Positions 8,868-18,448 of a stretch of DNA of 64,000 bases are shown here, piece by piece; position 1 is the first letter of the stretch; each line of letters begins with the position of its first letter. Location: contig NZ_JAUQOP010000003.1 of assembly GCF_030580855.1 (NCBI RefSeq), positions 124,001 through 188,000 of the forward strand, read 5' to 3'. Position numbers and translations under genes: made by a program. The notes below the pieces were generated by a model that saw only the letters and a program-made list of their open reading frames with translations, did not search any database and was not told where the DNA came from. This stretch comes from Pseudomonas citrullilanati. GTDB lineage: Bacteria > Pseudomonadota > Gammaproteobacteria > Pseudomonadales > Pseudomonadaceae.

Positions 8868-9838
8868 CCCGCCGCCATGAGCCACCCCTGGACCCCAAGG
8901 TCCTCGAGGAGGCCGCCGAGTGGCTGATGCGCTTGAGTGAAGGCGGCTTCAGCGACACCGAGCGCGCCGAATGGGAATGCTGGAAGGTCAGCAGCCCCGA
9001 GCGGGATCGGGCCTGGGCCCGCGCGCAACTGCTGCAAAGCAAGCTCGGCGGACTGCCCGCGACCTTGGCGATGTCGACGCTGGACCGCCCCAGCCATCCC
9101 GACCGCCGCCGGGCGCTCGGCAAGCTGGCGCTGTTGCTGGCGGCGGTGCCCACCGGCTGGGGCAGCTGGAAACTCGCGCAACAACAGCCATGGTCGGCCG
9201 ACTACCGAACCGCCATCGGCCAGCGCCGCGAGTTGAGCCTGGCGGACGGCTCGCGGATCACCCTCAATACCGACACGGCCGTCGACATCCTGTTCGATAC
9301 GCAGCAGCGGCTGGTCGCGCTGCGCGAAGGGGAAATTCTGGTGCAGACTGCCCCGGACGCCTCCGCCCTGGCCCGCCCATTCCTGGTCAGCACGGGCCAG
9401 GGCCGGATGCAGGCCCTGGGCACGCAGTTCACCGTCCGGCAGGTGCAGGCACGCACCCAACTGGCGGTACTCGACGGCGCCGTGCGGGTGGAGTTGGCAG
9501 AAGGCGGCCAGCAGGCGCCGCTCATTGTCGCGGCCGGGCAGCGCACCGATTTTTCCACCCGCGACTTTGGCCCGCTGGCGCCGACCGATCGCAACGCCAG
9601 CGCCTGGACCCAAGGCATGCTGGTGGTCGACAAGATGCGCCTGGCGGACTTTGTCGACGAGCTGGCGCGCTATCGCCGGGGCCTGCTGCGGTGCGACCCG
9701 GCCATCGCCGGGCTGCGCATTTCCGGCGCCTACCCCGTCAGTGACACGCAACGCACGTTGAACATGCTGGCGCAGACCTACCCGATTCTGGTCAGCGGCC
9801 ACCTGGGCGACTACTGGGTGTCCCTTTCCCCCGCCTGA
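8861..9838 (+). CDS. FecR-type anti-sigma/sigma regulator
   Basis: A 325-residue inner-membrane regulator. The N-terminal cytoplasmic segment (residues about 15-65, EEAAEWLMRLSEGGFSDTE) is the sigma-binding DUF4880-like region. One hydrophobic stretch (about 88-105) crosses the membrane. The periplasmic FecR domain begins at IGQRRELSLADGSRITLN. The C-terminal part (LADFVDELARYRRGLLRCD) is the STN-like region that touches the receptor signalling domain. It overlaps the sigma gene and lies 111 bp before the TonB-dependent transducer, the standard order for cell-surface signalling. Confidence 0.93.
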   Translation: MLTRRHEPPLDPKVLEEAAEWLMRLSEGGFSDTERAEWECWKVSSPERDRAWARAQLLQSKLGGLPATLAMSTLDRPSHPDRRRALGKLALLLAAVPTGWGSWKLAQQQPWSADYRTAIGQRRELSLADGSRITLNTDTAVDILFDTQQRLVALREGEILVQTAPDASALARPFLVSTGQGRMQALGTQFTVRQVQARTQLAVLDGAVRVELAEGGQQAPLIVAAGQRTDFSTRDFGPLAPTDRNASAWTQGMLVVDKMRLADFVDELARYRRGLLRCDPAIAGLRISGAYPVSDTQRTLNMLAQTYPILVSGHLGDYWVSLSPA

Positions 9839-9949
9839 GCCGGAAAAAATATGCCGGCAAAAAAAATCATCGCGCGGGTGATACTTTTTTTCGCCTCGAC
9901 TGGCAAAGAAGGGAATAACCATTTTTTTCGTCCATAGGGTCATCCATCC

Positions 9950-12364
9950 ATGCTCGTTGCGCGGCCCCGGCGTCCGGATCGTCTGACCAAGCCCGTCTTT
10001 CGCAGTGTGCTGCTCGGCCTGGTCCTGGTCGCGGACAGCGGATCGTTCGCCGTGGCGGCCCCGCCGGCCCGGCTGGATACGGTCACGGCTCGCACCTACG
10101 AGATCGCCCCGGGCCCGCTCGGCCCGGCATTGTCGAGTTTTGCCGCGCAGGCCGGGGTGGCCCTGTCGTTCCAGCCGGCAATCACCGAAGGCTTGCTCAG
10201 CCCCGGTCTGTCCGGCACGTATTCGACCCGGCAAGCCCTCAGCCGCTTGCTGGCCGACAGTGGCGTGGACATGGTCGAACGCGACGATGGCAGCTACACC
10301 CTGGTGCTGCGCCAGGTGGCATTGCCGCCCATCAACGTCGACGGCGTCGGCAAACCCGCCGACAACCTGCCGCCGACCTACCCCGGCGGCCAGCTCGCTC
10401 GCGGCGCACGCCTTGGCCTGCTGGGCAACCGGGATGCAATGGACGCGCCCTTCAGCATCAGCAGCTACACCTCGACCCTGGCCAGGGACCAGCAAGCGGT
10501 CACCGTGGGCGATGTGCTCGAACGGGATTCGTCGGTGCGTTCCACAGGGCAGGCAGGCGGGATCGTCGACTCGTTCTTCATCCGCGGCTTCCCGGTGGGG
10601 GAAGGCAACCTCGGTGAACTGGCCTTCGACGGGGTCTACGGCGTCGCATCCAACTACCGGGTGTTCGCCGACTACGCCGAACGGATCGAGCTGGTCAAGG
10701 GCCCGGGCGCCCTGCTCTACGGCATGTCGCCCAACAGCGCGGTCGGTGGGGTGATCAATGTGGTGCCCAAGCGGCCGCTCGATGAAGACCTGACCCGCTT
10801 CACCAGCCGCTACGCAATGAATTCGCAACTCGGCGGCCACCTCGACATCAGCCGCCGGTTCGGCGAGGAACGCCGGTTCGGAATCCGGCTCAACAGCAGC
10901 CTCCAGCAAGGGGACACCGCCATCGACCATCAATCCCGGGAACTGGGAATCGGCGCCCTCTCGCTGGACTACCAGGGTGAACGCCTGCGGACCACGCTGG
11001 ACCTGATCGACCAGCGCGAGCAACTCGACGCCGCCTCGCGGCCCTTCCTGATCGCGCCCGGCGTGCAGGTACCGTCGGCCGCCAACGGGCGTACCAGCGT
11101 CAGCCAGGATTGGGGGCGATCCAGGACCCGGGACAAATCCGCGCTATGGGGCGGCGAGTACGACCTCAGCGAGGCGCTGACAGTGTTCGCCCACGCCGGT
11201 GGCGGCCAGTCGACGGTGGAACGCCTGTCCGACCAGACCCCGACCATCATCAATGCCGCCGGCGATACCTCATCGGTCCCGGGCTATTACCAATTCGAAG
11301 TCCAGCGCTACACCGTCGACGGCGGCGTGCGGCTGGGCTTCGACACCGGGCCGGTCAGCCACAGCACCGTCCTGCAGGCGAGCCGTTACCGCGATGAACT
11401 GTCCCGGGGCATCAATTCCGGTGCGCCGCTGCTGTCGAACATCTACCACCCCATCGACCGGCCCAAGCCGTCGATCGCCGAGCCGAGCACGCCGAAGATC
11501 TCCGCAAGCGAACTGTCGGGCGTCGCGCTCGCCGACACCCTGTCGGTACTCGACGGGCGCCTGCAACTGACCGCCGGCCTGCGTCGACAGACCATCGAGT
11601 CGCACAACTACAACGCCACGGGGGCGGTGACCGGCGCCTATGACCAGGCCCGAAACACGCCGCTGTTCGGCGTCGTCGCCAAGCCCTGGGAGCATGTCGC
11701 GCTCTACTACAACTACGTCGAAGGCTTGAGCAAGGGCGACATCGCACCGTCCGCCGCCGCGAACGCCGGCGAGGTCTTTTCGCCCTACGTTTCCCGGCAG
11801 CAGGAAGTCGGGATCAAGCTCGACTACGACAGCTTCATGGCCACGCTGGCGCTGTTCCAGATCAAGAAGCCCAGCGGTGAACTCGCCGCCGGGGTGTTCT
11901 CGGTCCAGGGCGAACAACGCAATCGCGGCATCGAGCTGAACCTGGCGGGCGAGATCGCCCGGGGCACGCGGCTGTTGGCCGGTACCACCGTGCTGGATGG
12001 CCAACTGACCCGAAGCCGCGTCGCCGCCAACCGTGGCAACAGGCCGGTGGGCGTTCCGCGCGTCCAGGCCAACCTCTGGGCGGAGTGGGACACCCCGGGC
12101 CTCGAAGGCCTGACGCTGACCGGCGGCGCGATCTACACCAGTCGCCAATACGTCGACCAGGCCAACACCCAGGCGCTGGATGCCTGGACCCGTTTCGATG
12201 TCGGTGCCCGCTACACCACGCGCATTGCGCAACGCCCGACCACCCTGCGGGCCACCGTGCAGAACGTGTTCGACCGCGAGTACTGGTCGGGGGTCGCGTC
12301 CTATGGCGCGTTTTCCCAGGGGGCGCCACGCACCCTGCTGTTGTCTGCCACCGTTGATTTCTGA
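9950..12364 (+). CDS. TonB-dependent siderophore receptor with STN signalling domain
   Basis: An 804-residue outer-membrane transducer. It has a signal peptide (to about residue 37), an STN domain (about 47-120, with GPALSSFAAQAGVALSF), a plug (about 155-280, with SFFIRGF, ELVKGPGALLYG and GGVINVVPKRP) and a 22-strand-type barrel ending in TVDF with a terminal phenylalanine. The STN domain and the adjacent sigma/FecR pair mean that it both imports and reports its ligand. The ligand is probably the metallophore made by the upstream operon. The 111-bp leader is A/T-rich and probably holds the sigma-dependent promoter, which I could not define with confidence. Confidence 0.95.
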   Translation: MLVARPRRPDRLTKPVFRSVLLGLVLVADSGSFAVAAPPARLDTVTARTYEIAPGPLGPALSSFAAQAGVALSFQPAITEGLLSPGLSGTYSTRQALSRLLADSGVDMVERDDGSYTLVLRQVALPPINVDGVGKPADNLPPTYPGGQLARGARLGLLGNRDAMDAPFSISSYTSTLARDQQAVTVGDVLERDSSVRSTGQAGGIVDSFFIRGFPVGEGNLGELAFDGVYGVASNYRVFADYAERIELVKGPGALLYGMSPNSAVGGVINVVPKRPLDEDLTRFTSRYAMNSQLGGHLDISRRFGEERRFGIRLNSSLQQGDTAIDHQSRELGIGALSLDYQGERLRTTLDLIDQREQLDAASRPFLIAPGVQVPSAANGRTSVSQDWGRSRTRDKSALWGGEYDLSEALTVFAHAGGGQSTVERLSDQTPTIINAAGDTSSVPGYYQFEVQRYTVDGGVRLGFDTGPVSHSTVLQASRYRDELSRGINSGAPLLSNIYHPIDRPKPSIAEPSTPKISASELSGVALADTLSVLDGRLQLTAGLRRQTIESHNYNATGAVTGAYDQARNTPLFGVVAKPWEHVALYYNYVEGLSKGDIAPSAAANAGEVFSPYVSRQQEVGIKLDYDSFMATLALFQIKKPSGELAAGVFSVQGEQRNRGIELNLAGEIARGTRLLAGTTVLDGQLTRSRVAANRGNRPVGVPRVQANLWAEWDTPGLEGLTLTGGAIYTSRQYVDQANTQALDAWTRFDVGARYTTRIAQRPTTLRATVQNVFDREYWSGVASYGAFSQGAPRTLLLSATVDF

Positions 12365-12428
12365 AACTTCCGGTCCGCGGCGACGACATCTGTCGTTGTC
12401 CGGCCTGGCTCCTGCAAAGGCGTACACC

Positions 12429-13616
12429 ATGGTTACCGTTTTTCGCCGTACCCGAACGCTCGCCGCGTTACTGTTCACCGGGCTGTTGGGCCTGTCGTTG
12501 TACTCACTGGCACCGCGCCAGGCGCTGGCCGCCGAGCCGGATCCCGCACTGGGCACCGTGACCGACCTGCTAGGGCGCAAGGTCAAGGTCCACCTGCCGG
12601 TCAGGCGGGTGATCCTGGGCGAAGGCCGCCAGTTGTACCTGGTCGCGGCACTGGACACCGAGAACCCCCTCGAACGCATCGTGGGCTGGCGCAAGGACCT
12701 GATCCAGTCCGACCCGGACACCTACGGCGCCTACCTGCGCCAGTTTCCCGCGATCGCCCGGATCCCCACCTTCGGCGGCTTCGAGGATGGCACCTTCGAC
12801 ATCGAACAGGCCATTTCCCAGCACCCGGACGTGATCATCCTCAACGTCGAAGCCCAGCACGCCACCGAAGACGCCCGCTACATCGAGAAGCTCGATGCGC
12901 TGGGCATCCCCGTGGTCTACGTCGATTTTCGCAATAACCCGATGCAGAACACCGAGCCCACCATGCGCCTGTTCGGCCAGCTGTTCGGCAAGCAGGCACG
13001 CGCCGAGGCCTTCATCGATTTTCGCAACCAGCAGATCCGGCGCGTGACGGATGTCATCGAGGCCCGCCGCCCTGCCCGTCCCAACGTCTTCATCGAGCGC
13101 ATCGGCGGCTACACCGATGACTGCTGCCTGAGCTTCGGCAACGAGAACTTCGGCCTGTTCGTCGAGATGGCCGGTGGCAACAACATTGCCAAGGGCATCA
13201 TCCCCACCACCTTCGGCCAGTTGAACGCCGAGCAGGTGATCGTCGCCAACCCCGACCAGGTGGTGGTCACCAGCGCCAACTGGGAAGCCTTCGCCCCGGG
13301 CGGCCACTGGGTCGGCGTCGGCCCTGGCGCGGACATGGCCGAGGCCCGGCGCAAACTGGCGTGGTACACCCAACGCCCGGCGTACGCGGGCATCAAGGCC
13401 CAGGACAGCCAAGCGTTCCACGCCATCTGGCACCAGTTCTACAACAGCCCGTACCAGTTCGTGGCGATCCAGCAACTGGCGAAGTGGTTCCATCCGCAGC
13501 TGTTTGCCGACCTGGACCCGGATGCCGCCTTCCGCGAACTGCATGAGCGGTTCCTGCCGGTGCCCTACGAGCCGGGTTACTTCGTCAGCCTGGACAAGCC
13601 GAGGGCCCAGCCATGA
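12429..13616 (+). CDS. Iron-siderophore ABC transporter periplasmic binding protein
   Basis: A 395-residue class III (FecB/BtuF fold) binding protein with an N-terminal signal peptide (cleavage near ALA-AEP, about residue 35). The N-lobe begins GTVTDLLGRKVKVHLP, the C-lobe has IERIGGYTDDCCLSFGNENFGLFVEMAGG, and a long linking helix is implied. It is longer than the usual 300-340 residues. The ATG at 12429 fits a signal peptide directly; longer in-frame starts would run into the receptor gene. It overlaps the permease by ATGA. It should deliver the iron complex from the periplasm to the permease. Confidence 0.9.
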   Translation: MVTVFRRTRTLAALLFTGLLGLSLYSLAPRQALAAEPDPALGTVTDLLGRKVKVHLPVRRVILGEGRQLYLVAALDTENPLERIVGWRKDLIQSDPDTYGAYLRQFPAIARIPTFGGFEDGTFDIEQAISQHPDVIILNVEAQHATEDARYIEKLDALGIPVVYVDFRNNPMQNTEPTMRLFGQLFGKQARAEAFIDFRNQQIRRVTDVIEARRPARPNVFIERIGGYTDDCCLSFGNENFGLFVEMAGGNNIAKGIIPTTFGQLNAEQVIVANPDQVVVTSANWEAFAPGGHWVGVGPGADMAEARRKLAWYTQRPAYAGIKAQDSQAFHAIWHQFYNSPYQFVAIQQLAKWFHPQLFADLDPDAAFRELHERFLPVPYEPGYFVSLDKPRAQP

Positions 13617-14674
13617 ACTCGATGAACGAACCCCTGGTGGTGCAACGGCAAACCTACCGGCGCCTGGTGCTGCGCAAGCGCCTGATCCTCGGCGCGCTGG
13701 TGGTGTTGCTGATGGGCAGCGTCCTGCTGGACCTGGCCCTCGGGCCGGCACGCTATAGCCTCGAAGAAGTGCTCGGCGCCCTGCTGTCGCCCGCCCAGGC
13801 GCCCGCGCAGGTGCGGGTGGTCATGTGGGACATTCGCCTGCCAGTGGCCTTGATGGCCGTGGCGGTGGGCGCGGCATTGTCCCTGGCCGGCGCGCAGATG
13901 CAGACGATCCTCAACAACCCCCTCGCCAGCCCGTTCACCCTGGGCATCTCCGCTGCCGCCGGGTTTGGCGCAGCCTTGGGGCTGGCGTTTGGCGTCGCGC
14001 TGTTTCCCCTGGCGGCGCAGTACATGGTGCCGCTGAACGCCTTCATCATGGCGATGCTCTCGGCCCTGCTGATCCACTTCATGAGCATGCGGCGCGGGGT
14101 CACCGCCGAAACCATCGTGCTGCTGGGCATCGCCCTGGTCTTCACCTTCAATGCCCTGCTGGCGCTGGTGCAGTTTTTCGCCACCGAGCAGGCGGTGGCT
14201 GCCGTGGTGTTCTGGACGATGGGCAGCCTGACCAAGGCCACCTGGCCCAAGCTGGGGGTCATCTGCCTGGTGATCCTCATCACCCTGCCGATCTTCGCCA
14301 AGCGTGCCTGGGCCCTGACCGCCCTGCGCCTGGGCGATGACAAGGCCGCGAGCTTCGGCATCAATGTGCGCAGCCTGCGCTTTCAGACGCTGATCATGGT
14401 CAGCCTGCTCGCCTCGTTTCCCGTGGCCTTCGTCGGCACCATCGGCTTCATCGGCCTGGTGGGACCGCACATCGCGCGGATGCTGATCGGCGAGGACCAG
14501 CGGTTCTTCCTGCCGGCGTCCTTGCTCACCGGCGCGTTGATCCTGTCCGCCAGTTCGGTGGTCAGCAAGACCCTGATTCCCGGCGCGATCTTTCCCATCG
14601 GCGTGGTCACCTCGCTGATCGGCGTGCCGTTCTTCATATCTCTGATCCTGGGCGGGAAGAAAAACACATGGTGA
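13613..14674 (+). CDS. FecCD-family iron-siderophore ABC permease
   Basis: A 353-residue permease with about ten hydrophobic helices. It carries FecCD landmarks: RLPVALMAVAVGAALSLAGAQMQTILNNPLASPFTLGIS (helix 2-3 region) and the ATPase-contacting stretch GTIGFIGLVGPHIARMLIG near the C-terminus. There is one permease gene, so a homodimer is likely. It overlaps the binding protein gene (ATGA) and the ATPase gene (ATGGTGA), so the three are translated as a coupled set. Confidence 0.94.
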   Translation: MNSMNEPLVVQRQTYRRLVLRKRLILGALVVLLMGSVLLDLALGPARYSLEEVLGALLSPAQAPAQVRVVMWDIRLPVALMAVAVGAALSLAGAQMQTILNNPLASPFTLGISAAAGFGAALGLAFGVALFPLAAQYMVPLNAFIMAMLSALLIHFMSMRRGVTAETIVLLGIALVFTFNALLALVQFFATEQAVAAVVFWTMGSLTKATWPKLGVICLVILITLPIFAKRAWALTALRLGDDKAASFGINVRSLRFQTLIMVSLLASFPVAFVGTIGFIGLVGPHIARMLIGEDQRFFLPASLLTGALILSASSVVSKTLIPGAIFPIGVVTSLIGVPFFISLILGGKKNTW

Positions 14675-15423
14675 AGATCCAGCTGGACAACCTCGGCGCC
14701 CGCTACGGCCAGCGCACCATCATCGAAGGGGTGACCACTGCAACCTTCGTCGGCGGCCAGGTGGTGGCGGTGGTCGGGCCGAACGCGGCGGGCAAATCCA
14801 CCTTGTTCAAGCGGATGGCCGGCTTGATCGAGGGCCCCGGCCAGGTGCTGCTGCAGGACTCGAAAAAAGGCCCGCAGGGCATCAGCTACATGCCCCAGGG
14901 CCTGAATGCCAGCGCCCGCCTGACGGTGTACGAATCGGTGCTGCTGGCGCGCAAGCAACTGACGCCCGGCTGGGTCGTCCACGACGATGAGCTGCGCCTG
15001 GTAGACGACATCCTCGCGGCGCTGGGCATCACCGAATTGTCCTTTCGCAACCTCGGCGAGCTCAGCGGTGGGCAGCAGCAATTGGTGTCGATTGCCCAGA
15101 CCCTGGTGCGCGAGCCGGAAATCCTGTTGATGGATGAACCCACCAGTGCCCTGGACATGCACCGGCAAGTCCAGGTGCTGAAGTTCATGCGCGACCTGGC
15201 CCGCCAGCGCGAGGTCATCGTGTTCATCGCCATCCACGACCTCGGCCAGGCGCTGCGCTTTGCCGACCAGGTGCTGGTCATCGCCGACGGCACCACCCAG
15301 GGCAGCGGCCCGAGCCACGAGGTGATCACCGAGTCGATGCTGCGCCAGGTCTACAAGGTGCAGGCGCGGATCGAGCCGTGCAGCCGCGGCGAGCACCATA
15401 TCCTCATCGACGACATCGTTTGA
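14668..15423 (+). CDS. Iron-siderophore ABC transporter ATPase
   Basis: A 251-residue FepC/FhuC-type ATPase. It has Walker A GPNAAGKST (about residues 34-42), the Q-loop in YMPQGL, the signature LSGGQQQL, Walker [13 protein letters not shown] and the H-loop in IAIHDLGQ. Walker A reads NAAGKS where many members have NGAGKS. It is the last gene of the metallophore island; a LysR gene on the opposite strand follows 33 bp later. Confidence 0.95.
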   Translation: MVKIQLDNLGARYGQRTIIEGVTTATFVGGQVVAVVGPNAAGKSTLFKRMAGLIEGPGQVLLQDSKKGPQGISYMPQGLNASARLTVYESVLLARKQLTPGWVVHDDELRLVDDILAALGITELSFRNLGELSGGQQQLVSIAQTLVREPEILLMDEPTSALDMHRQVQVLKFMRDLARQREVIVFIAIHDLGQALRFADQVLVIADGTTQGSGPSHEVITESMLRQVYKVQARIEPCSRGEHHILIDDIV

Positions 15424-15456
15424 TGCCGGGCCCGGGGCGCTCGTCCCGGGCCACTT

Positions 15457-16383
15457 TCACTGGATCCTCTCCATCAGCGCCCCCTGCTCGTCGGCGACAC
15501 CCTGCAACAGCTCGACCACCCAATCGATGAACACCCGCACCCGCGGCGACAATTGCCGATGGGGCGGGTACACCGCAGAGATCGGCCACAGCGGCACCGG
15601 GTGTTCGCCCAACACCTGGACCAGCGTTCCCTCGGCCAACTGCCGCTGGACGTGGTAGCGCGGCACCTGGATCAGGCCGAACCCGGCCTCGCACGCCGCG
15701 ACGTAGGCATCCGCGTTGTTGACGGTCAGCTCACCGGGCAACTGCATCTCGTGCACCTGCCCCGCCACTTCGAACTCGAACGGGAAGAAGCGTCCATGAC
15801 CGGAGGCGAACCGGATAGCCTGGTGGTTCGCCAGGTCATCCGGCGCCTGGGGCACGCCTGCACGGGCCAGGTAGCCGGGGCTGGCACAGGTCAGTTGTGG
15901 CAGGCGCACGATGGGCCGCGCCACCAGGCCCTGGTCGACGATCTTGCCCGCACGGATCGCACAATCCACGCCCTCGCGTTGCAGATGGACTTGCCAGTCA
16001 TGGAAACCGATGTCCAGTTGCAACTGCGGGTAGCGCCGGTAGAACGCCGGCAACCGCGGCACGATCCAGGCGCAGCCAAAGGCGATGGGCATGTCCACGC
16101 GCAACAGGCCGCGCGGCTGGCTGCGCTGTACCGACAACGAGCTCTCCAGGTCGTCGAGGTCGTCCAGCAACTGGCCGCAGCGCTGGTAGTAGGCCTCGCC
16201 GTCGAGCGTCGCGCGCACCTGCCGGGTCGTGCGATGCAGCAATTGCACACCGAGGTGCGCTTCCAACTGCTGGATCAACAAGCTGACGGTGGCCCGGGGC
16301 AGCTTGAGGTCGTCGGCCGCCTTGCCGAACCCGCCCAGTTCGACGATGCGCCGGAACACTTGCATGGCCTGAAGTCGGTCCAT
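15457..16383 (-). CDS. LysR-family regulator divergent from an aldo/keto reductase
   Basis: A 308-residue LysR regulator. The N-terminal helix-turn-helix (MQVFRRIVELGGFGKAADDLKLPRATVS) is followed by the RpoS-like linker and a two-lobed effector domain. The wing shows RTTRQVRATLDGEAYYQRC, typical of the large CrgA/AaeR-like subgroup. The ATG at 16383 is chosen over an upstream in-frame start four codons earlier, since subgroup members begin MDRLQAM. It reads away from the aldo/keto reductase across 113 bp that hold a T-N11-A palindrome, so it probably controls that gene and itself. Confidence 0.9.
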   Translation of the reverse strand: MDRLQAMQVFRRIVELGGFGKAADDLKLPRATVSLLIQQLEAHLGVQLLHRTTRQVRATLDGEAYYQRCGQLLDDLDDLESSLSVQRSQPRGLLRVDMPIAFGCAWIVPRLPAFYRRYPQLQLDIGFHDWQVHLQREGVDCAIRAGKIVDQGLVARPIVRLPQLTCASPGYLARAGVPQAPDDLANHQAIRFASGHGRFFPFEFEVAGQVHEMQLPGELTVNNADAYVAACEAGFGLIQVPRYHVQRQLAEGTLVQVLGEHPVPLWPISAVYPPHRQLSPRVRVFIDWVVELLQGVADEQGALMERIQ

Positions 16384-16393
16384 TACTGGCCTC

Positions 16394-16416
16394 ACTGTTT
16401 AGAAATCACGAACAGT
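16394..16416. promoter_or_regulatory. LysR-type binding palindrome
   Basis: ACTGTT at 16394-16399 and AACAGT at 16411-16416 form a perfect 6-bp inverted repeat separated by 11 bases, the classical T-N11-A LysR box. It lies 11 bp upstream of the LysR start and 80 bp upstream of the reductase. Confidence 0.55.
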
Positions 16417-16496
16417 TAAACCAATAATCACGGATTTATCCACATGATCGTTTACTGGACACTGAACCCCTCATTCAACCCCCAGGAACCTTCATC

Positions 16497-17492
<996 letters not shown>

Positions 17493-17691
17493 CCGGGCAG
17501 CCCCGCCGCCAGGCTCAAGCCGCTGCCAACTCCGCCGATAACCCTATGAGCGATGGGTGATAACACCCGGGCCTGGTCGCATGTCGTTTGCAAGAAGTCG
17601 ATCACGCCCTTGCCACGGGGCCAGTGATGCGCTGAAGTGAACGGCATTGCAGGCCTGACCAGGCTTTGCGGGTTATATAGGGTAATGATCG

Positions 17692-18447
17692 ATGCTTTCT
17701 GCGCTTGACCGCCTGCTGTGTGGAGTCCTGATGGCCTTGGCTGCGAACGCTGGCGCGGCCGAGGCCCCGCTGCGCATCGTCACCGAGGAACTGCCGCCCT
17801 ACAACATGACCGAAAATGGTCGGATGACGGGCATGAGCACCGAGGTGGTCCAGGCGGTCCTCAAGGAGGTCGGCATGGACGCGCCGATCCATCCCATGCC
17901 CTGGGCCCGCGCCTATGAACTGGCGCTCAATGAACGCAATGTGCTGATCTACTCCATCGTCCGCACGCCTGCGCGCGAACACCTGTTCCAGTGGGTCGGC
18001 GCGATTGCCCCGACCCAGTGGTACATCTACTCGCTGGCCGACCGTCCGGTAAAGCTCGACTCGCTGGCCGACGCCCATGGTCACCAGATCGCCACGGTCA
18101 ACCAGGATGTCGGCGAGCAGTACCTGGTCTCCCAGGGTTTTCGCATCGGCGAGGAATTGCAGTCGAGCACCAAGTACGAACACAACTACCGCAAGCTCAA
18201 GGTCGACCACGTGGAGCTGTGGATTTCCAATGAACTCAATGCCCTGTACCTGACCCGCCAGAACGGCGAGGACCCGGACAAGGTGCTGATCCGCTCGCTG
18301 GCGCTGCCCGAGCTGTCCAGTGCGGACGGCCTCAGCATGGCGTTCAGCCGCCAGACACCGGTCGAGACGGTCGAGAAGTTCCGCGCCGGCCTGGAAAAGA
18401 TTCGTCGCAACGGTGTATACGATGCCATCGCTCGCAAATGGTTATGA
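17692..18447 (+). CDS. Periplasmic solute-binding protein (amino-acid-binding type), cyclase partner
   Basis: A 251-residue class II binding protein with a signal peptide (cleavage near AGA-AEA, about residue 23) and the fold opening LRIVTEELPPYNM. It carries PWARAYELALNERNVLIYS and RTPAREHLFQWVG, which recur in the paralogue at 19816. No ABC permease or ATPase lies beside it. It ends one base before the diguanylate cyclase start, so the two are co-translated. A role as periplasmic ligand sensor for the cyclase is inferred; a distant ABC system is the alternative. Confidence 0.85.
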   Translation: MLSALDRLLCGVLMALAANAGAAEAPLRIVTEELPPYNMTENGRMTGMSTEVVQAVLKEVGMDAPIHPMPWARAYELALNERNVLIYSIVRTPAREHLFQWVGAIAPTQWYIYSLADRPVKLDSLADAHGHQIATVNQDVGEQYLVSQGFRIGEELQSSTKYEHNYRKLKVDHVELWISNELNALYLTRQNGEDPDKVLIRSLALPELSSADGLSMAFSRQTPVETVEKFRAGLEKIRRNGVYDAIARKWL

Positions 18448-18448
18448 C

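Noticed and set aside
9839..9949. ECF sigma promoter before the receptor
   Set aside because: GGAATA and CGTC occur but with about 13 bp between them, too short for a usual ECF promoter.
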